From Bacillota bacterium (GTDB lineage Bacteria; Bacillota; Clostridia; DSM-8532), in contig JAEZJF010000007.1 in assembly GCA_023415825.1 (NCBI GenBank), positions 1-64,000 of the forward strand: DNA of 64,000 nt, written 5' to 3'. Each line of letters opens with the position of its first letter. Positions within the stretch are counted from its first letter, which is position 1. Below are positions 59,446-64,000 of the stretch, piece by piece. The translations under genes were made by a program, and so were the position numbers. The notes below the pieces were generated by a model. That model was not told the DNA's origin and did no database searches. It saw nothing but the letters and a program-made list of their open reading frames with translations.

Positions 59446-59952
59446 TTAAATCAGATTATATGATAGATGATCTTCAATAAAAGAAATAACTAGATTAGGT
59501 GAAATATTTAGTGCTATTGAAAATTCTTCAAATAAATTAGTTTCAGCAGCTTTCATAATATCTTCATCTGCCTTACCCAATTTCTTTCCAGCGACAGTTT
59601 TCTTTTGTTTCTCGATATACAATGTCTTAAGCAGCTTTATCCATTCTTCGCACTCACCTGTGTTAAGAGAAGCTTTAAAACGGAGATTTCGCTCTCTGTT
59701 ATTTTCAATCCAAACCGTTTCAGTCCCGGGAATAGTCTCTATTAATGACAAAGCTTCCTCTTTTGAGATAACTTTTCTTATCAATATTTTAGGACTGTCT
59801 ACAGGACATTTAATGGTTAAATTATTATCGCAAAGCGGTTGTAATACATAATATTCTGTTTCAATATTATATATATTTTCTTCTTTTGCAATATCGACTA
59901 TTTTGTATACTCCCATTAAACCATATATTACGAAATCGTTTATTTTCAACAT
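59446..59952 (-). CDS. CarD/CdnL-family RNA polymerase-binding regulator
   Basis: 168 residues. The N-terminal RNA-polymerase-interacting domain (about 1-60, related to that of Mfd) starts MLKINDFVIYGLMGVYKIVDI and has the YYVLQPL strand. The C-terminal helical domain (about 75-165, with the conserved Trp-containing stretch NRERNLRFKASLNTGECEEWIKLLKTLY) should contact DNA upstream of the -10 box. CarD proteins stabilise the open promoter complex. RBS AGGAGG precedes the ATG. It is transcribed alone, downstream of the L25 gene with a hairpin between. Confidence 0.9.
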   Translation of the reverse strand: MLKINDFVIYGLMGVYKIVDIAKEENIYNIETEYYVLQPLCDNNLTIKCPVDSPKILIRKVISKEEALSLIETIPGTETVWIENNRERNLRFKASLNTGECEEWIKLLKTLYIEKQKKTVAGKKLGKADEDIMKAAETNLFEEFSIALNISPNLVISFIEDHLSYNLI

Positions 59953-59999
59953 AGTTATCCTCCTTCTTCTAATATGGTGCTTCGTAAGTATTTATAAAT

Positions 60000-60031
60000 A
60001 GTTTGGATGACTGAATCCAGTCATCCAAACT
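60000..60031 (-). terminator. 14-bp perfect hairpin after the L25 gene
   Basis: AGTTTGGATGACTG (60000-60013) pairs with CAGTCATCCAAACT (60018-60031) around a 4-nt loop. On the minus strand it is followed by ATTTATAAAT, a weak T tract. It lies 18 bp after the L25 stop codon. Confidence 0.7.
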
Positions 60032-60049
60032 AAAAACAGGGCTGTGTTT

Positions 60050-60658
60050 TTATTGATTTACTTCTTCCTCTTCTTTGACTTCATTTGTATTCTTAACATT
60101 TAATTTAGATGCATTTATCGATAATACTATTGTGTCATCTTTAATTTCTGGTTCTATTCCCTTTGGATATTTAATATCGGCTATACATATTTTATCTCCC
60201 AAATTAAGATCGGTTACATCAATTTCAATACAATCCGGTATATCCTGGGGTAACCCTTTTACCGGGATTTTGTCCATTTGCTGCATCAATAAAAGTTTTT
60301 TAAAATCTATAGCTTCCTTACCCATTATTTTAATATCAAGATTAGCCTTAATTTCTTCACTAAATGATATTTGCTGAAAATCGACGGTTAAAATCTCTCT
60401 TTTTATTGGTGAATAATGAACTTTTTTAACTATGGCAGTGTACCTTTCCTGCCCTTCAAAATCGAGATTGAACAAATAATGCCTACCGTATTGTGATAGA
60501 CCTTTTATCAATTCATCTTCTTTTACTTTTACTGAAACTGACTCCATACCTTTTCTGCTGATAGAAGCAGGTATATAGCCAATTTTTCTTAGTTGTTTAC
60601 TTGCTCTGCTATTTACATTTTCTCTTTTCTCGATTATCATTGTTGCTCTTTTACTCAT
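60050..60658 (-). CDS. ctc: ribosomal protein L25, TL5/Ctc type
   Basis: 202 residues with both domains of Ctc/TL5: the 5S-rRNA-binding L25 domain (about 5-95, EKRENVNSRASKQLRKIGYIPASISRKG and HYLFNLDFEGQERYTAIVKKVHYSP) and the C-terminal TL5 beta domain (about 100-190, LPQDIPDCIEIDVTDLNLGDKICIADIKYP). It binds 5S rRNA in the large subunit. In Bacillus, Ctc is a stress protein. RBS AGGAGAG lies 7 nt before the ATG. The tail is short and acidic. Confidence 0.93.
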   Translation of the reverse strand: MSKRATMIIEKRENVNSRASKQLRKIGYIPASISRKGMESVSVKVKEDELIKGLSQYGRHYLFNLDFEGQERYTAIVKKVHYSPIKREILTVDFQQISFSEEIKANLDIKIMGKEAIDFKKLLLMQQMDKIPVKGLPQDIPDCIEIDVTDLNLGDKICIADIKYPKGIEPEIKDDTIVLSINASKLNVKNTNEVKEEEEVNQ

Positions 60659-60937
60659 TTATTTTCTCTCCTGAATTAATATTTCACAGAAAGCTGCTGG
60701 TTCTTACCTTTCACCTCCTCTACAAGGACAAAATTAAATAAACCAACATTTTCTGCAACGAACTGTCAGACGTCTTTCTCAATAAATTATCTGCACTTTT
60801 ACATAACGAAGTGTTTTTTAGACGTATTTTATGGCAATTATAATTTAATTTTTAATTTTTTATTAATTTAATATATTAATTATATCAGATAAAATTATAA
60901 TTTTCAAATTTGTATATTTTAACATTAAATATATGAT
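60659..60937. other. non-coding upstream region of the L25 gene
   Basis: About 280 bp of very A+T-rich sequence without a convincing gene. It contains a second ribosome-site-like GAGGAGG on the minus strand about 60 bp before the L25 start, with a 12-codon GTG frame that abuts it. I see no clear promoter and no sigma-B type sequence. Confidence 0.5.
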
Positions 60938-60971
60938 AAAAGGAGCTGTCTCATTTTGATATGCTCCCCTT
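60938..60971 (-). terminator. intrinsic terminator after the EamA gene
   Basis: On the minus strand AAGGGGAGC (60963-60971) pairs with GCTCCTTTT (60938-60946), including two G-T pairs, over a 16-nt loop. TATC follows. It lies about 20 bp after the permease stop codon. Confidence 0.6.
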
Positions 60972-60991
60972 AGTAGGCCCTAAATAAAATA

Positions 60992-61852
60992 TCAAATCAA
61001 TAATGACAAAGTTCCTGCCACAATCATCACCAAACCAAATGCTGATTTTTTATTCAGCTTTTCTTTAAGGAACAAATAAGAAAATGCAATGGTCACCAAG
61101 ATACTCAACTTGTCAATTGGCACCACAACACTGGCCGGACCGTCTTGTAAAGCGCGATAATAGCACAGCCATGAGCCACCGGTAGCAAATCCCGACAGAA
61201 TAAGAAATATCCAACTCTTGGTGTCAATATCTTTTATTGTATTCTGCTTCTTTGTAGCGAAGACGACCAACCACGCCATAATGAGTACTACAATCGTCCT
61301 GATTGCTGTTCCGAGATTCGATTCAACCCCTTCAATACCCACTTTACCGAGAATAGATGTCAAACTGGCAAACACTGCAGAGCCCAGAGCATAAGCAAGC
61401 CATACATGATTACTAGAACCTGCATTATGAGTTTCTTTCTTCTGTATCATAAGATATGTACCTATTCCAATCAGTACTATGGCTATGACTTTTATGACAG
61501 TAATTTTTTCACCAAGAAAAATTAACGCAAGAATCATTGTTAAAATAGTACTTGATTTATCTATGGGGGTTACCTTGTTGACATCTCCAATTTGAAGTGC
61601 CTTAAAATAGCATAGCCAGGACGCACCGGTAGAAAGTCCCGAAAGCACTAAGAACAATAATGTCTTACCGCTAATATTCAGAAGAGTATTCTGAGAGCCC
61701 ACAACAAACACCGTTAGCCATGAAAAAAACAGCACTACCACAGTTCTTATTGCTGTCGCCACATTAGTATCTGTGTTTCTAATTCCAAATTTTGATAAAA
61801 TAGCTACAAGCCCCGCAAACAGCGCTGATCCAAACGCAAATAAAATCCACAT
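60992..61852 (-). CDS. EamA/DMT-family permease with strong internal duplication
   Basis: 286 residues, ten membrane helices, from ATG 61852, which follows AAAGGAG by 8 nt. The two EamA halves are unusually alike: LSGLSTGASWLCYFKALQIG against LSGFATGGSWLCYYRALQDG, and NVATAIRTVVVLFFSW against NLGTAIRTIVVLIMAW. The last motif of each half is TPIDKSSTI / VPIDKLSIL. Such proteins export or import amino acids, nucleosides or sugars; the substrate is unknown. It starts 69 bp after the valyl-tRNA synthetase gene in the same direction and may be transcribed with it. Confidence 0.9.
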   Translation of the reverse strand: MWILFAFGSALFAGLVAILSKFGIRNTDTNVATAIRTVVVLFFSWLTVFVVGSQNTLLNISGKTLLFLVLSGLSTGASWLCYFKALQIGDVNKVTPIDKSSTILTMILALIFLGEKITVIKVIAIVLIGIGTYLMIQKKETHNAGSSNHVWLAYALGSAVFASLTSILGKVGIEGVESNLGTAIRTIVVLIMAWLVVFATKKQNTIKDIDTKSWIFLILSGFATGGSWLCYYRALQDGPASVVVPIDKLSILVTIAFSYLFLKEKLNKKSAFGLVMIVAGTLSLLI

Positions 61853-61920
61853 TTTAAGATCTCCTTTGCTATGCACTTCTCACACTCAGCTCAATATTAT
61901 TATATAACAGACTTAGCTTT

Positions 61921-64000
61921 TTAAATTATTTTTATTTCCTTTGCTTTACAGCACGCCTTAATATCGAGAAGGGTTTGTTTAAACATCTCAACATATTTAA
62001 TATCGGATTTAATAACAACCTCATCTATTTCTGCTTTCATTGATAGAGCATTTTCCGACTTATATTTCCTTGTCTCAGCAACAATTTCCTTTAAGGCCTC
62101 ACCAAACATAATTATTTCATTATCAATACAGGTTTCCTTCTCCCAATAGAGCTTATGAACGGAAATGCTCGCCTCATTTCGTTTAAAAAATTCCTGGTAA
62201 ATGTACTCCGTAATATGTGGAGCATAAACGGCATACAGCTTTAGTACATTTAGCATACAATAATAGAGCGCATGTTGCGCCGACTGCCGCTCTTTATATC
62301 CATGTATCTCAGGCTGATATAAACGTTCTTTAACGATTTCAAGGTAATAATCACATAGATCTTTCCAGAAAAAGTCATCAATTTCTTGCCTTGCTGAACC
62401 AATTTCATATTGGTTTAAAAGTCTTGCGGCCTCAAATGTAGTTTGCCTGCAACGCTCAGTTATCCACCTGTCAACTGGCATTAAGTCTATTTCAGCATCA
62501 AAATCAATATCATTCAGATGAGATACTGCAAATTTTGAGGCATTCCAGAGCTTGGTAATGAATCTCCTGGCAGTACCCAAGTCCTCTTCTGCAAAAAATG
62601 TATCCGTACCTAGCTTGGAATGAGCAGCCCAATACCTGATAACATCAGCAGAGTGATTCTCAATGAGAACAGAAGGTGAAAGCTCGGAATTACTCTTTGA
62701 TTTACTGATTTTTTCTCCTTTTTTTGCGAGAACAAAACCGCAAATCATGATATCCTTCCAGGGAACTTCACCCGTGTGGTAAAGACTTTTAACGATAGTG
62801 TAAAATGCCCATGTACGGATAATCTCATGGGCCTGTGTCCTCATACTCATAGGTAAGAGCTTGCCGGACAGGTTATTTTCCTCACACCATTTTGCATTTA
62901 TTTGTGGTGTAACTGATGAAGTTGCCCATGTATCAAGTACGGAATGCTCAGGCATAAATTCATTACATCCACAGGAACAAGGCTTATTGGGTTTTGTTTC
63001 AAGAGGATTGACAGGCAGCATCTCCTCACTTACATGTATAACCTTGCCACACTCCTTGCAATACCATACGGGAATAGGCACACCGAAGTACCGCTGGCGG
63101 GATATGCACCAGTCCCATTTAAGATTCTCAACCCATAAGGTGTATCTGTTTTTCATCTGTGCAGGATACCAGTTTATTTTGTCAGCAGCTTTTAAGAATG
63201 CTTCTTTATTTGAAAGGATATCAATATACCATTGTTTTGAGGGTATAATCTCTATCCCCTTTCCACATCGTTCGTGAGTTGCAACAGTATGGCTTATATT
63301 TTTCGAATCCCTAAGCATCCCATGATCTGAAAGGAGTTTGATCATTTGCTTTCTTGCTGCTATAACCTTCAATCCTCCAATAAGGGGGACATTTTCATCT
63401 ATCGTTCCATCGGACAAAATGACTTTCCTATAAGGCAGATTGTGTGCCTCATACCACTCAACGTCTGTGCTGTCACCGAAAGTGGCACACATAACAACTC
63501 CTGTACCTTTTTCAATGTTGACCTTCCCATCTGAAAGTATCGGAACAGGATAATGATATAAGGGGACAATTGCAGTTTTACCAATATACCCCTTATACCT
63601 GTTGTCGTCTGGATTTACAAATAAACAAACACATCCATAAAGCAATTCAGGCCTGGTTGTGGCAACAATTAATTTTTCTTCATCCACCTTAAATTCAATA
63701 TCATTAAAAGTAGTGTCTTTATCAATGGTCTCCAATTCAGCCTGAGCTATTGATGTCTGGCATTCTGTACACCATAGAACCGGAGACTCTTTCATATAGG
63801 CCTTTCCAGTCTCATAAAGCCTTATAAAGGATTTCTGGGATATACGCTGAACCATGGGATTTATTGTTTCATACTGCAGCGACCAATCAACAGAAAAGCC
63901 CAAGCTCTGCCATAAGATCTTAAATTCCCTTTCATATTTTTCAGTAACAGCAATGCACTTTGTGATAAATTCACTCCTGGGCAAATTCTTAGCGATTATG
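61921..64000 (-). CDS. valS: valyl-tRNA synthetase, archaeal-like type, 5' end outside the window
   Basis: About 693 residues are visible. The frame runs off the right edge (residues IIAKNLPRSEF at the border), so roughly the first 150-200, including the HIGH box, are missing. The CP1 editing domain has VATTRPELLYG and GTGVVMCATFGDSTDVEWYE, the latter like archaeal ValRS rather than the bacterial GTGAVKVTPAHD form. A zinc-type Cys cluster is WYCKECGK ... CSCGCNEF, and the KMSKS loop is KKGEKISKSKSN. The anticodon-binding domain follows, but the C-terminal coiled-coil arm of typical bacterial ValRS is lacking. Specificity is by homology. An EamA permease gene follows. Confidence 0.9.
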   Translation of the reverse strand, partial: IIAKNLPRSEFITKCIAVTEKYEREFKILWQSLGFSVDWSLQYETINPMVQRISQKSFIRLYETGKAYMKESPVLWCTECQTSIAQAELETIDKDTTFNDIEFKVDEEKLIVATTRPELLYGCVCLFVNPDDNRYKGYIGKTAIVPLYHYPVPILSDGKVNIEKGTGVVMCATFGDSTDVEWYEAHNLPYRKVILSDGTIDENVPLIGGLKVIAARKQMIKLLSDHGMLRDSKNISHTVATHERCGKGIEIIPSKQWYIDILSNKEAFLKAADKINWYPAQMKNRYTLWVENLKWDWCISRQRYFGVPIPVWYCKECGKVIHVSEEMLPVNPLETKPNKPCSCGCNEFMPEHSVLDTWATSSVTPQINAKWCEENNLSGKLLPMSMRTQAHEIIRTWAFYTIVKSLYHTGEVPWKDIMICGFVLAKKGEKISKSKSNSELSPSVLIENHSADVIRYWAAHSKLGTDTFFAEEDLGTARRFITKLWNASKFAVSHLNDIDFDAEIDLMPVDRWITERCRQTTFEAARLLNQYEIGSARQEIDDFFWKDLCDYYLEIVKERLYQPEIHGYKERQSAQHALYYCMLNVLKLYAVYAPHITEYIYQEFFKRNEASISVHKLYWEKETCIDNEIIMFGEALKEIVAETRKYKSENALSMKAEIDEVVIKSDIKYVEMFKQTLLDIKACCKAKEIKII

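Noticed and set aside
60659..60730. 12-codon GTG frame after a GAGGAGG site upstream of the L25 gene, as a leader peptide
   Set aside because: The start abuts the ribosome site with no spacing, and no attenuator structure follows.

Overview
The window looks like chromosome from a Gram-positive, spore-forming Firmicute, most likely a saccharolytic member of the Clostridia. The grounds are strong AGGAGG-type ribosome binding sites throughout, an S-layer-anchored (SLH) polysaccharide lyase, LplB/YtcP-type sugar ABC transporters with a YesS-type AraC regulator, a SigV/RsiV-like ECF sigma/anti-sigma pair, a YfiB/YfiC-like heterodimeric ABC exporter, and an L25/Ctc protein. I assign no species. I saw no rRNA, tRNA, CRISPR array, insertion sequence or prophage gene. 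About 51 protein genes, one of them cut by the window edge, and one decayed gene are supported. Most lie on the minus strand.

Layout. 1-3300: a G+C-rich two-component system (7TM sensor kinase and SARP/BTAD-type response regulator). 3443-6128: a repeat-bearing, possibly coat-like protein, a YbaK-type deacylase and an MFS exporter. 6293-10594: an M20 amidohydrolase/DapA-like aldolase/epimerase-like operon with its TetR regulator, which has matching operators. 10676-13221: LemA and a DUF2207 membrane protein. 13327-14630: a small c-di-GMP-related operon. 14731-19332: an AgrC-like kinase, LytTR regulator and ABC-F ATPase. 19534-20814: a nitroreductase and a membrane 4Fe-4S protein.

20922-40350 is the centrepiece, a 19-kb polysaccharide-utilisation locus. 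A 2,000-residue S-layer-anchored PL6 lyase should cut a uronic-acid polysaccharide at the cell surface. A lipoprotein and two permeases should import the oligosaccharides. Two cytoplasmic PL6 enzymes (one fused to a CE12 esterase), a GH88 unsaturated glucuronyl hydrolase and a GH43/GH117-like enzyme should then finish them. An AraC/YesS-type membrane regulator sits upstream. The two promoters of the locus share a nearly superimposable pair of tandem operator-like sites. The locus has no sulfatase, and no gene for downstream keto-deoxy-sugar metabolism is visible, so the substrate is open.

40754-64000: a heterodimeric ABC exporter, a KapD-like exonuclease, a polar amino-acid ABC transporter whose binding protein looks circularly permuted, an FG-GAP-like protein, the ECF sigma/anti-sigma pair, a TetR-antiporter operon, a MetE-like protein with two LysR regulators and a YeiH exporter, a methyltransferase and ECF-transporter S component behind a structured leader, a Cys-rich-sensor GGDEF protein, a decayed serine beta-lactamase-like gene, CarD, L25, an EamA permease, and the 3' part of an archaeal-type valyl-tRNA synthetase that runs off the right edge.

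All functions are inferred from motifs read by eye. No database search was run.
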